DNA of 64,000 nucleotides from Microlunatus panaciterrae (lineage in GTDB: Bacteria > Actinomycetota > Actinomycetes > Propionibacteriales > Propionibacteriaceae). How positions within the stretch are numbered: position 1 is the stretch's first letter; every line of letters begins with the position of its first letter. Positions 8,764 to 16,857 of this stretch are shown here, piece after piece. Position numbers and translations under genes: made by a program. The stretch covers positions 2,356,001 through 2,420,000 of the forward strand of contig NZ_JAFBCF010000001.1 in NCBI RefSeq assembly GCF_016907535.1. The letters run 5' to 3'. The notes below the pieces were generated by a model. It saw nothing but the letters and a program-made list of their open reading frames with translations. It did not search any database and was not told the origin of the DNA.

Positions 8764-8813
8764 CTGCGGGCGCCGTTCCGATTGACGGCCGGCCGGGACC
8801 GGCCTAGGGTCGG

Positions 8814-8835
8814 GATGAAACGATCGCGTTTCATC
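8814..8835. promoter_or_regulatory. Palindromic operator upstream of tetR
   Basis: A 22-base palindrome with perfect 9-bp arms (gatgaaacg and cgtttcatc) around ATCG lies 40 bases before the TetR-type gene. Its size and symmetry are typical of TetR operators. A TAGGGT hexamer just before it (8805-8810) could be the -10 box, so repressor binding would block transcription. Autoregulation of the regulator and control of the downstream RND gene is inferred. Confidence 0.72.
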
Positions 8836-8875
8836 CGTCGCGGACTGCCGCGAGGCCCTGCGACCCCTTGGACCG

Positions 8876-9472
8876 ATGACGACCACATCACCGCGTAGCC
8901 GCCCCCGGGTGGAGGGCGAACGTGAGGCTGAGATCTTCTCCGCGACCCGCCAACTGCTCGTCGAGTACGGCTACGACCGACTGACCCTGGCCGCCGTCGC
9001 GTCGGCCGCGAAGGCCAGCAAGGCGACGCTCTATCGCCGTTGGTCGGGCAAGGCCGACCTGGTGATCGACGCCGTTGCCGGTGGTGGCGCCGATCGGGTG
9101 ATCGATACCGGTTCGCTCCGCGGTGACCTGATGGCGGCTGCCGAGACGCCTGGTGACCTCGCCGACGATCTGCCCGGAATGATCGGGGCGTTGGTGGCCG
9201 CCCTGCATCGGGACGCGGAGCTGACCGAGGCCTTCAGAACGAGGTTCCTCGAGCCCAAGCTGACCCAGACCCGGACGATCTTCGAGCGTGCCCGGGATCG
9301 CGGCGAGGTCGCCGGACAGGCCGACCTCCAGACCCTGGGCTCCATCCTGCCCGCCCTCTGCAGCCACGAGGCGTTCCTGTTCGGGGTCCAGACCACCCCT
9401 GAGCGCATCAGGCAGATCATCGACGAGGTCGTGCTGCCCGCCTGCCGGGCCACCCTCGACTCCGACAGCTGA
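8876..9472 (+). CDS. TetR-family transcriptional regulator
   Basis: A 198-residue regulator. The N-terminal helix-turn-helix spans about residues 15-62: EIFSATRQLLVEYGYDRLTLAAVASAAKASKATLYRRW, the standard TetR DNA-binding signature. The C-terminal half is a helical ligand-binding domain of TetR_C type with the pattern LTEAFRTRFLEPKLTQTRTIFERARDRGEV, which I associate with regulators of efflux pumps. It lies 31 bases before an RND transporter gene and just downstream of a perfect palindrome, so it probably represses itself and the pump until a ligand binds. Confidence 0.92.
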   Translation: MTTTSPRSRPRVEGEREAEIFSATRQLLVEYGYDRLTLAAVASAAKASKATLYRRWSGKADLVIDAVAGGGADRVIDTGSLRGDLMAAAETPGDLADDLPGMIGALVAALHRDAELTEAFRTRFLEPKLTQTRTIFERARDRGEVAGQADLQTLGSILPALCSHEAFLFGVQTTPERIRQIIDEVVLPACRATLDSDS

Positions 9473-9503
9473 CCTCGCACCACGGATACGAAAGCAGAAT
9501 CAC

Positions 9504-12500
9504 ATGTCAACGCTGGCGCACCTCAGCCTCCGCAATCGGGCCCTGATCGCCCTCGTCACCGTGTTCGTGATGATCTTCGGCGTCATCACCACCACGCAGC
9601 TGAAGCGCGAGTTGATCCCGTCGCTGACGATCCCGACGGCGGTGGTCTACACCACCTACCCGGGAGCTTCGCCGCAGGTCGTCGAGGAACGGGTGACCGT
9701 CCCGGTCGAGCAGGCCGTGCTGGGGCTTTCCGGGTTGGAGTCCTCGTCGTCCACTTCGAGTACCGGCGTCTCGGCGGTGACGGTCAACATGACCTACGGC
9801 ACCAACATGTCGACCGTGCAGCAGGATCTGCAGGCGGCGATCAGTCGGATCAAGGCCCTGCTTCCCGATGAGGCGGACTCCCAGGTGATCACCGGCAGCA
9901 TCGACGACTTCCCGGTCCTGCAGCTGAGTGTCACCGACGAGGGGTCCAAGAGCGCCCTCGCCGAACGGTTGAAGACCGTCGTCGTGCCGGAGCTGGAGAA
10001 GGTGGACGGCGTACGGGCCGTCTCAGTAGCGGGCGCCCCGCAGCCCCGCGTCCAGATCGATCTCGATCTGAAGAAGCTCACCGCCGCCGGTTTGGCGCCG
10101 ACCGCCGTTACCGGTGCCCTGGGGGCCAGCGGCGCGGTCATCTCGGCCGGAACGCTGACCGAGGGATCGCGGACACTGGCTGTCACCGTGGGGAAGCGGC
10201 TCCGGTCCGCCGCCGACGTGGCTGGACTGCCGATGGTGAACCCACGCGGTCAGCAGACCACCATCGGTGACGTGGCCAAGGTCACTGACGCGGTGGCGCC
10301 CGCCACCTCGGTGGCCAGGACCAACGGCAAGGATTCGCTGTCCCTGTCGATCACCAAGACACCGGACGGCAACACCGTCGACGTCAGTGACGCTGTCAAC
10401 GCGGCGCTTCCCGACCTTGCCAAGAAGCTCGGCAAAGGCGCCGCCTTCACCACCGTCTTCGACCAGGCCCCGTTCATCACCCAGTCCATCGACGATCTCA
10501 CCACCGAGGGTGGCCTCGGCCTGCTGATGGCCGTCATCGTGATTCTGGTGTTCCTGCTGTCGGTGCGGGCCACCCTGGTGACGGCGATCTCCATCCCGGT
10601 CTCGGTACTGATCACCATGATCGGACTCAGAGTGAGCGACTATTCGCTCAACATCCTGACGCTGGGCGCCTTGACGATCGCCATCGGACGCGTCGTCGAC
10701 GACTCCATCGTGGTGATCGAGAACATCAAGCGGCACCTGTCGTACGGCGAACCCAAACTCACGGCGATCCTGACCGCTGTCAGAGAGGTGGCATCGGCCA
10801 TCACCGCAGCCACCATGACGACTGTCGCGGTGTTCCTGCCGATCGGCCTGGTCGGCGGCCAGGTGGGGGAGCTCTTCCGGCCGTTCGCGGTCACCGTTGG
10901 GCTCGCGCTGCTTGCGTCGTTGCTGGTCTCGTTGACCATCGTTCCGGTGCTGGCCTACTGGTTCCTGCGCTCGCCGGGCGGCCGGGTGGTCCCGGCCGAG
11001 GTCCGCCACAGGGCGGAAGAGAAGGAGCGCACCTCGATCCTGCAACGGGGTTATCTGCCGCTGTTGCGACGCACCATCCGGCATCCGGTGATCACGCTGC
11101 TGCTTGCCGCAGTGATCCTGGGTGGGACGGTGGCGCTCACCCCGCTGCTGCAGACGAACTTCCTCGGATCCAGCGGCCAGAACACGCTGACGGTACGGCA
11201 ACAGTACGAGCCTTCCCTCAGCCTGGACAGCAAGAGTGACGAGGCGCGGAAGGTCGAGCAGGCCATCCGAGACGTGCACGGAGTGGTCACGGTGCAGACG
11301 ACGGTCGGCAGCAGCGGGGGCGCCGAGGCGGCTTTCGGAGGCAGCAGCAGCGACTCAGCCATCTTCTCCGTCACCACCGACGAGAAGGTCGACCAGGCCA
11401 CCATCGAGGCGGACGTCAGGGCGTCACTGGACCGGCTGCCCAATGGTGACGCGCTCACCGTCTCGGCCAGTGACTCCGGGTTCGGCAGCAACGCGGTGGA
11501 GGTGGTGATCAACGCCCCCGACTCCGGCAGGCTCAGCGATGCCGCCACTGCCGTCCTGACGGAGATGAAGAAGGTGCCCGGGGTAGCTGAGGTCAGCTCC
11601 TCCCTGTCGGCCGACCAACCGATGATCCAGGTCAGTGTCGACCGGGCCAAGGCGGCCAAGGCAGGAGTCAGCGACCGGGCCGTGGCGCAGACCCTGAAGG
11701 GAGTTCTGGCGCCGGCCACGGTCGGCTCGATCGAGACCGGCGGCAGCACCCAGGACGTGGTGCTGAGCAGCGGGGACGTCCCGGTGAGCCTGGACGAGCT
11801 GCGAGACCTCATGATCAACAGCTCCACCGGTCAGGTGAAGCTGCGGGACGTCGCGCGGGTGGAGGAGGTCAAGGTGGCCACCTCGGTGGCCCACACCGAC
11901 GGCCAACGCAGCGCCACAGTCTCACTCACCCCTGCCGGTGAGAACCTGCGAGAGGTGAACGCAGCAGTCACTCAGGCCCTGACCCGGGTCGACCTGCCGG
12001 AGGGGGTGGACGCGAAGCTGGGCGGGGTGACCGCAGACCAGGCGGACGCCTTCACCCAACTCGGACTGGCGCTGCTGGTGGCCATCGCCATCGTGTACGT
12101 CGTGATGGTGGCGACCTTCAAGAGCCTGATTCAACCTCTCATCCTGCTCGTCTCCGTGCCGTTTGCCGCCACCGGCGCGCTACTGGCGTTGTTGATCACC
12201 GGCACGCCTCTGGGCGTACCATCGTTGATCGGGCTGTTGATGCTGGTCGGCATCGTGGTGACCAACGCCATCGTGTTGATCGATCTGGTGAACCACTACC
12301 GGACAGCAGGTCAGTCGATCGAGGATGCACTGATCAACGGGGCCAGGCAGCGACTTCGACCTATCCTGATGACGGCGGTGGCGACGATCATGGCGTTGAC
12401 CCCGATGGCCCTCGGCGTCACGGGGGGCGGGGTGTTCATCTCGCAGCCGTTGGCCATTGTCGTGATCGGTGGCCTGATCTCCTCGACGGCGCTGACGCTG

Positions 12501-12614
12501 GTGCTGGTGCCGGTGTTGTACGAGCTCGTCGAGACCACCAAGCGCCGTCGAGCGGAGCGGCGGGGACTGGAGTCCGCGGGTGCGGAAGCCGCTCCGCGCA
12601 GGGCCGCACTGTGA
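9504..12614 (+). CDS. RND-superfamily (HAE1/AcrB-like) efflux transporter
   Basis: A 1036-residue inner-membrane proton-driven exporter of the AcrB/SwrC type. It has one N-terminal helix (ALIALVTVFVMIFGV), a periplasm-like loop starting with YPGASPQVVEERVTVPVEQAVLGLSGL, then a helix bundle with the proton-relay segment GRVVDDSIVVIENI. A second copy of the pattern follows, with LIGLLMLVGIVVTNAIVLIDL near the C-terminus. The start ATG at 9504 was chosen because it opens the conserved N-terminus. No membrane-fusion or outer-membrane partner is present, as for Gram-positive RND pumps. It is probably co-transcribed with tetR. Substrates cannot be inferred. Confidence 0.93.
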   Translation: MSTLAHLSLRNRALIALVTVFVMIFGVITTTQLKRELIPSLTIPTAVVYTTYPGASPQVVEERVTVPVEQAVLGLSGLESSSSTSSTGVSAVTVNMTYGTNMSTVQQDLQAAISRIKALLPDEADSQVITGSIDDFPVLQLSVTDEGSKSALAERLKTVVVPELEKVDGVRAVSVAGAPQPRVQIDLDLKKLTAAGLAPTAVTGALGASGAVISAGTLTEGSRTLAVTVGKRLRSAADVAGLPMVNPRGQQTTIGDVAKVTDAVAPATSVARTNGKDSLSLSITKTPDGNTVDVSDAVNAALPDLAKKLGKGAAFTTVFDQAPFITQSIDDLTTEGGLGLLMAVIVILVFLLSVRATLVTAISIPVSVLITMIGLRVSDYSLNILTLGALTIAIGRVVDDSIVVIENIKRHLSYGEPKLTAILTAVREVASAITAATMTTVAVFLPIGLVGGQVGELFRPFAVTVGLALLASLLVSLTIVPVLAYWFLRSPGGRVVPAEVRHRAEEKERTSILQRGYLPLLRRTIRHPVITLLLAAVILGGTVALTPLLQTNFLGSSGQNTLTVRQQYEPSLSLDSKSDEARKVEQAIRDVHGVVTVQTTVGSSGGAEAAFGGSSSDSAIFSVTTDEKVDQATIEADVRASLDRLPNGDALTVSASDSGFGSNAVEVVINAPDSGRLSDAATAVLTEMKKVPGVAEVSSSLSADQPMIQVSVDRAKAAKAGVSDRAVAQTLKGVLAPATVGSIETGGSTQDVVLSSGDVPVSLDELRDLMINSSTGQVKLRDVARVEEVKVATSVAHTDGQRSATVSLTPAGENLREVNAAVTQALTRVDLPEGVDAKLGGVTADQADAFTQLGLALLVAIAIVYVVMVATFKSLIQPLILLVSVPFAATGALLALLITGTPLGVPSLIGLLMLVGIVVTNAIVLIDLVNHYRTAGQSIEDALINGARQRLRPILMTAVATIMALTPMALGVTGGGVFISQPLAIVVIGGLISSTALTLVLVPVLYELVETTKRRRAERRGLESAGAEAAPRRAAL

Positions 12615-12666
12615 GGCCCCGGGGCGGGAGCTGGCCGACCCAGCCCACTGCTGGAAGGATGCACAG

Positions 12667-13959
12667 ATGACCTTGTGGGCAGATCATGCGATCTTCTGGC
12701 ACGTGTACCCGCTGGGCTTTGTGGGCGCAGCCAAGGAAGCACCCCTGCAGACCGGGGTGGCGCATCCGCTGGGCAGGTTCGAGGGGTGGTTGGACTACCT
12801 CACCGACCTCGGTTGCTCGGGGCTGATGCTGGGTCCGATCTTCGCCTCTGCCAGCCACGGCTATGACACCGTCGACCACTTCCGGATCGACCCCCGGTTG
12901 GGGGACGACGCGGACTTCGAGCGGCTCCAGCGGTTGGCATCGGAGCACGGTCTGCACCTGGTGCTGGACGGCGTGTTCAATCACGTCGGTCGCGCCTTCC
13001 CGAAGTTCGTCGAGGCCGAGTGCGCCCCGGAGTCTGCCGCGGGGCGGTGGTTCAGGCGCCGTGATGGCGGCTGGGACACCTTCGAGGGCCACGACCAGCT
13101 GGTCTGCCTGAACCATGACGAGCCCGAAGTGCTCGACTACGTCGTCCAGGTCCTGCGTCACTGGCTGGATCGGGGCGCATCCGGTTGGCGGCTGGACGCC
13201 GCCTATGCAGTGCCGACCGGCTTCTGGCGGAAGGCGATCGAGCAGGTGCGCGAGACACATCCGGAGGCCTGGTTCGTCGCCGAGGTGATCCACGGCGACT
13301 ACGGAGACTTTGCGCGCGCCTCGGGAGTGGACTCGGTCACCCAGTACGAGCTGTGGAAGGCGATCTGGAGCAGCCTGAACGACGGCAACTTCTTCGAGCT
13401 GGAATGGACGCTGCAGCGCCACAACGACTTCCTGGCCTCGACCACGCCCCTGATCTTCGTCGGCAACCACGACGTGACCCGGATCGGCACCCGGGTGGAG
13501 GATGAGCGCCGTCTCCAGCATGCGCTGGTCGCGCTGCTCACGGTGGGCGGCATCCCCTCCATCTATGCCGGCGACGAGCAGGCGTTCAGGGGAGTGAAGG
13601 AGGACAGGGTCGGCGGCGATGATGCGGTCAGGCCGGAGTTCCCGCCGACGCCCGGCGGTCTGGCGCCCTTCGGTTGGGCGACCTATCGCCTGCATCAGAG
13701 GCTGATCGGTCTCCGACGGCGGCATCCCTGGCTGGTTCGGGCGAGGACCGAGACTCTCCAGGTCGCCAACGAGAGTCTCGCGTTTCGCACGTTCGATCCC
13801 GACCACCCGGCGCGGCAGCTGGTCGTGCTACTGAACATCGGCGCCTCGGCCGTCTCGTTCGATCTGCAGCCGGGTGGGCTGGACCGGCTCGAGGGTTCGG
13901 GTGAACACTCCGGCGATGTCGTCGAAGCACACGGGTGGCGCATCCTCGGGTCCCACTGA
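12667..13959 (+). CDS. GH13 alpha-amylase-family glycosidase
   Basis: A 430-residue cytoplasmic GH13 enzyme with all four conserved regions intact. Region I is VLDGVFNHV (D101, N105, H106), region II is GWRLDAAYA with nucleophile D177, region III is FVAEVIHG with acid/base E206, and region IV is FVGNHD with H268 and D269. A C-terminal beta domain follows from about residue 345. There is no signal peptide, so it acts on intracellular alpha-glucans or oligosaccharides. The start has a GGAAGGA site. It begins 52 bases after the RND gene; the pairing looks incidental. Exact specificity is not evident. Confidence 0.93.
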   Translation: MTLWADHAIFWHVYPLGFVGAAKEAPLQTGVAHPLGRFEGWLDYLTDLGCSGLMLGPIFASASHGYDTVDHFRIDPRLGDDADFERLQRLASEHGLHLVLDGVFNHVGRAFPKFVEAECAPESAAGRWFRRRDGGWDTFEGHDQLVCLNHDEPEVLDYVVQVLRHWLDRGASGWRLDAAYAVPTGFWRKAIEQVRETHPEAWFVAEVIHGDYGDFARASGVDSVTQYELWKAIWSSLNDGNFFELEWTLQRHNDFLASTTPLIFVGNHDVTRIGTRVEDERRLQHALVALLTVGGIPSIYAGDEQAFRGVKEDRVGGDDAVRPEFPPTPGGLAPFGWATYRLHQRLIGLRRRHPWLVRARTETLQVANESLAFRTFDPDHPARQLVVLLNIGASAVSFDLQPGGLDRLEGSGEHSGDVVEAHGWRILGSH

Positions 13960-13997
13960 CGCCGGGACGGCGCCCACGGACGTCCGCACCGGCCGTT

Positions 13998-14028
13998 GAT
14001 GATCATGACCATGACGATCATGATCATC
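13998..14028. terminator. AT-rich 11-bp stem-loop between convergent genes
   Basis: gatgatcatga at 13998-14008 is exactly complementary to 14018-14028 with a 9-base loop. It lies between the convergent GH13 and methyltransferase genes and stands out as AT-rich. It may terminate both, although it lacks a GC-rich stem and T-run. Confidence 0.4.
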
Positions 14029-14088
14029 ATCGACCTTCGGTCGCGAAGGTGGAGCGACAGCGTTCAGGGCCGTTGTGGGGCAGCCGGA

Positions 14089-14850
14089 TCAGAAGCGCAG
14101 GGGGATCTCCAGGCCGTCGTCGTCGGGATCGGTCAAGGTGAGCTGGGAGTGATCCACCTCTGCTCGCCAGCAGGATGCCTGGAAGGGCAGCAGCAGCGGC
14201 TCAGGTGGCCGCGCGGAGGTGTCGTAGAGCTCACCCACGTCGCGCAGGAGCTGCTCTCGAACGTCTGCCGGGAGATCTCGGGTCGATGGTCGTCGATCGA
14301 CCAGCTTGATCAGTCCGGAACGGGTGATCGGCACCCAGTTGCGGAAGTCACGACGCTGCAGCGGACCGAAGTAGGGGCTCTCGGCCACCATCTCGATGGA
14401 GTCGACACCGAAGTCGCCGGTCATCGAGTTCGGGTCCGCCTCCCGCATCAGTCGGGTCAGTCGCTTCACCCACGGCACCGTGTCGTCACGCGTGTTGTAG
14501 GCGATGCCCAGATGCCCGCCAGGCACCAATACCCGGGCGATCTCTGACAATGCCAGGCCCGGTGCGAAACGGTGCAGGGTCTGCGAAGCGGTGACGACGT
14601 CGAAATGACAGGACTCGAACGGCAGTGCCTCGGCTCGGGCCACCAGGTGGAGCCGGGTGCCGAGCCGCTCGGCGACGGCAGCCACGTTGGCCGCCTCGCG
14701 ATCCAGACAGAACACCTGGTGGCCATCGCCGGTCAGCATCTCAGCGAAGGCTCCCGACCCGGAGCCCAGGTCGAGCACCCGCCGTCGGCTGCCACCCACC
14801 AGCCAGCCTGGCGCAGCGGCTGGATAGGGAGTACGTCGAGGTCGATCCAT
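14089..14850 (-). CDS. Class I SAM-dependent methyltransferase
   Basis: A 253-residue Rossmann-fold methyltransferase. Motif I is RRVLDLGSGSGAFAEML, the acidic residue at the end of strand 2 is in VFCLDRE, and the post-motif FDVVTASQTLHRF is followed by EIARVLVPGGHLGIAYN. This is the Methyltransf_11/25 pattern used on small molecules, lipids or quinones. The C-terminal 100 residues resemble no specific subfamily I can name. It is divergent from the Fic-like gene with 17 bases between start codons, and a TAGAGT hexamer ends seven bases before its ATG, suggesting a leaderless mRNA. Confidence 0.88.
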   Translation of the reverse strand: MDRPRRTPYPAAAPGWLVGGSRRRVLDLGSGSGAFAEMLTGDGHQVFCLDREAANVAAVAERLGTRLHLVARAEALPFESCHFDVVTASQTLHRFAPGLALSEIARVLVPGGHLGIAYNTRDDTVPWVKRLTRLMREADPNSMTGDFGVDSIEMVAESPYFGPLQRRDFRNWVPITRSGLIKLVDRRPSTRDLPADVREQLLRDVGELYDTSARPPEPLLLPFQASCWRAEVDHSQLTLTDPDDDGLEIPLRF

Positions 14851-14857
14851 ACGACAG

Positions 14858-14863
14858 ACTCTA
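14858..14863 (-). promoter_or_regulatory. Candidate -10 box (TAGAGT) for leaderless methyltransferase mRNA
   Basis: Minus-strand TAGAGT is followed by seven bases and the ATG at 14850. It lies in the 17-base gap between divergent genes, inside the palindrome CTCTAGAG, so the two directions may compete. Confidence 0.5.
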
Positions 14864-14867
14864 GAGC

Positions 14868-15593
14868 GTGACCGATCCGCTCGCCGACCTCGCTCGGCTG
14901 GAGGGCGTACCCTCAGCCGTGGTAGCCGCCAGAGACGCCGTGGATGCCGTTCTGCGCGATCGCGGGCTGCGCCAGATCCCGGCAGCGACGACAGCCGAGG
15001 CCCTGCTCGCCGGAGCCAGCGCCTCGGCAGAGCTGGAGGGCGACCGGGAGCGGTGGTTGCCCGGGGCGGTGCGACTGTCGACCGAGCTCATCGATCTGGC
15101 CCAGCTCATCCGGACCTCGCCGGGTCAGGTGCTCGCCAGGGCACACACCCTGCTGGCGCACGGCCAGGCGCCAGAGGAGTCCCTCGGCCGCCTTCGGCCG
15201 GGTGGCGAGGTCTCGGAGCGCGTGCGAGGCCTCAACCAGACGCTGACCGGCCGGACCGAGGCGCCGGCTCTGGTGCTGGCCGCGGTGGCTCACGCTGAGC
15301 TTGCCACCCTGGTGCCGTTCGGCCCCGGCGACGGGATCCTCGGCCGCGCTGTCGAGCACATGATCTTGATCTCGGCTGGGCTCGACCCGCGGGCGGCGAC
15401 AGTCCCGGCCGCCGGCCATCTTCGGGCCGAGCGACAGGGCGGAAGTTACTTCGCATCGCTAACGAGTTATCGCAGCGGGACTGCGCGGGGGGTGAGGGAT
15501 TGGCTGATCCATTGCGCCCGGGCGGTCGCCTACGGCGCTGAGCTGTCACCGTTGGCGCAGTCGCCACCCGGGGGCGGAACGGCCCGGACGTGA
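14868..15593 (+). CDS. Degenerate Fic-fold protein, Rv3662c-like
   Basis: A 241-residue protein with an all-helical layout like Fic AMP-transferases but lacking catalytic residues. Near residue 53 it has SAELEG, matching the Fic inhibitory-helix pattern S/T-x-x-x-E-G/N (S53, E57, G58). At residues 149-160 it reads VPFGPGDGILGR, where active Fic enzymes have HPFxxGNGRxxR: the catalytic His is Val149. The following EHMILISAGLDP matches the Fic helix after the active site. Similar actinobacterial proteins are often labelled 'oxidoreductase', which this sequence does not support. It neighbours the HAD phosphatase and the tad locus, as in mycobacteria. A regulatory or binding role is inferred. Confidence 0.72.
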   Translation: MTDPLADLARLEGVPSAVVAARDAVDAVLRDRGLRQIPAATTAEALLAGASASAELEGDRERWLPGAVRLSTELIDLAQLIRTSPGQVLARAHTLLAHGQAPEESLGRLRPGGEVSERVRGLNQTLTGRTEAPALVLAAVAHAELATLVPFGPGDGILGRAVEHMILISAGLDPRAATVPAAGHLRAERQGGSYFASLTSYRSGTARGVRDWLIHCARAVAYGAELSPLAQSPPGGGTART

Positions 15594-15595
15594 TA

Positions 15596-15621
15596 CGGCG
15601 CCCGTAATCCTACGGGCGCCG
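15596..15621. terminator. GC-rich stem-loop terminator after Fic-like gene
   Basis: cggcgcccgta at 15596-15606 pairs perfectly with 15611-15621 around a 4-base loop, three bases after the stop codon of the Fic-like gene. A short gccttg tail follows. Confidence 0.82.
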
Positions 15622-15921
15622 CCTTGCGTGGCAGTCGAAGTGACCATGCGTGCAGTTCTCAACGTTGGTCCGGGACAAAGCCTGGACTCAACTGCCCGTT
15701 GCGGATGGGTGATCGCCGCGTGGGTACTTCGGTGCCGCGCCAGGTCCTCTGCATCGTCAGTCCCGACTGCGCCGGAACCACTTCAGGTTCCGCAGGAGTT
15801 AACCTGGTCACGCACTCAATACCAACGAGTCAGCATTCCTTGACACCTTTCTACCGTGAACTCGACCGGAAGAAAAGGGTTGGGGTGAAAGATAAATCCG
15901 TCGAGCCGGGGGGTTCGGACG
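15622..15921. other. 300-base non-coding stretch, lower GC
   Basis: No convincing gene is seen. The second half (about 15830-15900) is noticeably A-rich. There is a TTGACA word at 15840-15845 on the plus strand, but no fitting -10 box and no gene downstream in that direction. Confidence 0.5.
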
Positions 15922-16710
15922 TCAGCCGGTGGTCTCCTCGATGCCTCGGCGACGGCCCATCCAGAACGCGATCGCGACACCGACCAGACCGACCGCCAGG
16001 AAGGTCATGATCAACTGCGACCGGTCCCGCCCCGGGTTGAAGACTGGGGCCCGGCGGAACTCGAGAATGGGCCAGGAACTCGCGGCGGCGATCCGCCGCA
16101 GATCGCGGTCGGGGTTGACCGCGTGCGGGTGCCCGACAACGGCCAGCATAGGCTGGTCGGTGCCCGAGTCGGAGTAGGCGTACGACGCCTCGAGGTCGTA
16201 GCCGCGTTCGGCCGCCAGCTCCCGGATGGCCTCGGCCTTGCGTTCGCCGTACATGTAGTCGGCGATCTCGCCGGTGTAGCTGTCGTCGCGTTCCACCATC
16301 CTGGTCGACAGGACATGATCAACTCCGAGCAGCGCTCCGATGGGTTCTGCGAGGTCGGCGCCGGTCGACGTGACGATGATCACGTCGCGGTCGGCCAGCT
16401 GGTGTTGGCGAATCAGCTCGACCGCCTCGGCATAGACCAGCGGGGAGACGATCTGGGCCAGATGCGCCTTGACGACCCGGCGCAGCGTGGTCGTGTTCCA
16501 ACCGGCGACCATCGCCGACAGATAGGTCCGCATCTTCTCCATCTGGGTGTGGTCCGCCCGTCCTGTGGCGAAGGCGAACTGGGCGTAGGCGCTGCGGGTG
16601 AGATGCCGCCTGGTGAGCAGCTGCGCCTCATACAGCGGGCCGGCGAAGGCCAGCACGCTCGCCCTGGCGATGATGGTCTTGTCGAGGTCGAAGAATGCCG
16701 CGCTTCCCAC
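15922..16710 (-). CDS. HAD-IB family phosphatase (SerB-like) with C-terminal membrane anchor
   Basis: A 262-residue HAD phosphatase. Motif I is FFDLDKTII (nucleophile and general acid aspartates), motif II is the Ser/Thr in VIIVTSTG, motif III is the Lys in YGERKAEAI, and motif IV is YSDSGTDQPML. This is the subfamily IB arrangement shared with phosphoserine phosphatase. An extra hydrophobic segment near the C-terminus (LIMTFLAVGLVGVAIAFWMG) with a basic tail suggests membrane attachment, as in Rv3661-type proteins. It begins with GTG, with TAGGCT six bases before it. It is divergent from the ssd-tad operon and is a standard neighbour of that locus in Actinobacteria. Confidence 0.9.
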   Translation of the reverse strand: MGSAAFFDLDKTIIARASVLAFAGPLYEAQLLTRRHLTRSAYAQFAFATGRADHTQMEKMRTYLSAMVAGWNTTTLRRVVKAHLAQIVSPLVYAEAVELIRQHQLADRDVIIVTSTGADLAEPIGALLGVDHVLSTRMVERDDSYTGEIADYMYGERKAEAIRELAAERGYDLEASYAYSDSGTDQPMLAVVGHPHAVNPDRDLRRIAAASSWPILEFRRAPVFNPGRDRSQLIMTFLAVGLVGVAIAFWMGRRRGIEETTG

Positions 16711-16716
16711 AGCCGG

Positions 16717-16722
16717 AGCCTA
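16717..16722 (-). promoter_or_regulatory. Candidate -10 box (TAGGCT) for leaderless HAD gene
   Basis: Minus-strand TAGGCT is followed by six bases and then the GTG start at 16710. Confidence 0.5.
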
Positions 16723-16819
16723 CGCGTTGTGGTGTCGGCTGCGCAGCGTCTCCCGCGTGCTGGCCGCGCTGTCCACAGGGCCGGATCTCGTCGAAGCGTC
16801 ATCCACAGATCTCAACGGA

Positions 16820-16857
16820 GGTGACCGATTCCCGAGGCGCCGGCACAACCTTCAGGC
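16820..16857 (+). promoter_or_regulatory. tad promoter motif copy 1, upstream of ssd (leaderless)
   Basis: ggtgaccgattcccg at 16820-16834 and caaccttc at 16846-16853 recur with the same order and nearly the same spacing at 21522-21554, ahead of the pilin operon. Here CAACCT ends six bases before the ssd ATG, so the ssd mRNA would be leaderless. A shared sigma factor or activator for both tad operons is inferred. Confidence 0.65.

Noticed and set aside
9288-9503. Upstream extension of the RND gene
   Set aside because: It would overlap the tetR gene and reads as Arg/Pro/Ser-rich sequence; the family N-terminus begins at the ATG at 9504.
10023-11279. Open frame on the minus strand inside the RND gene
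   Set aside because: Composition is His/Gln/Arg-rich as expected of a complementary-strand artefact, and the RND protein is complete on the plus strand.
15624-16010. Possible gene in the gap before the HAD phosphatase
   Set aside because: No ribosome binding site, atypical composition, and overlap with the end of the HAD gene.
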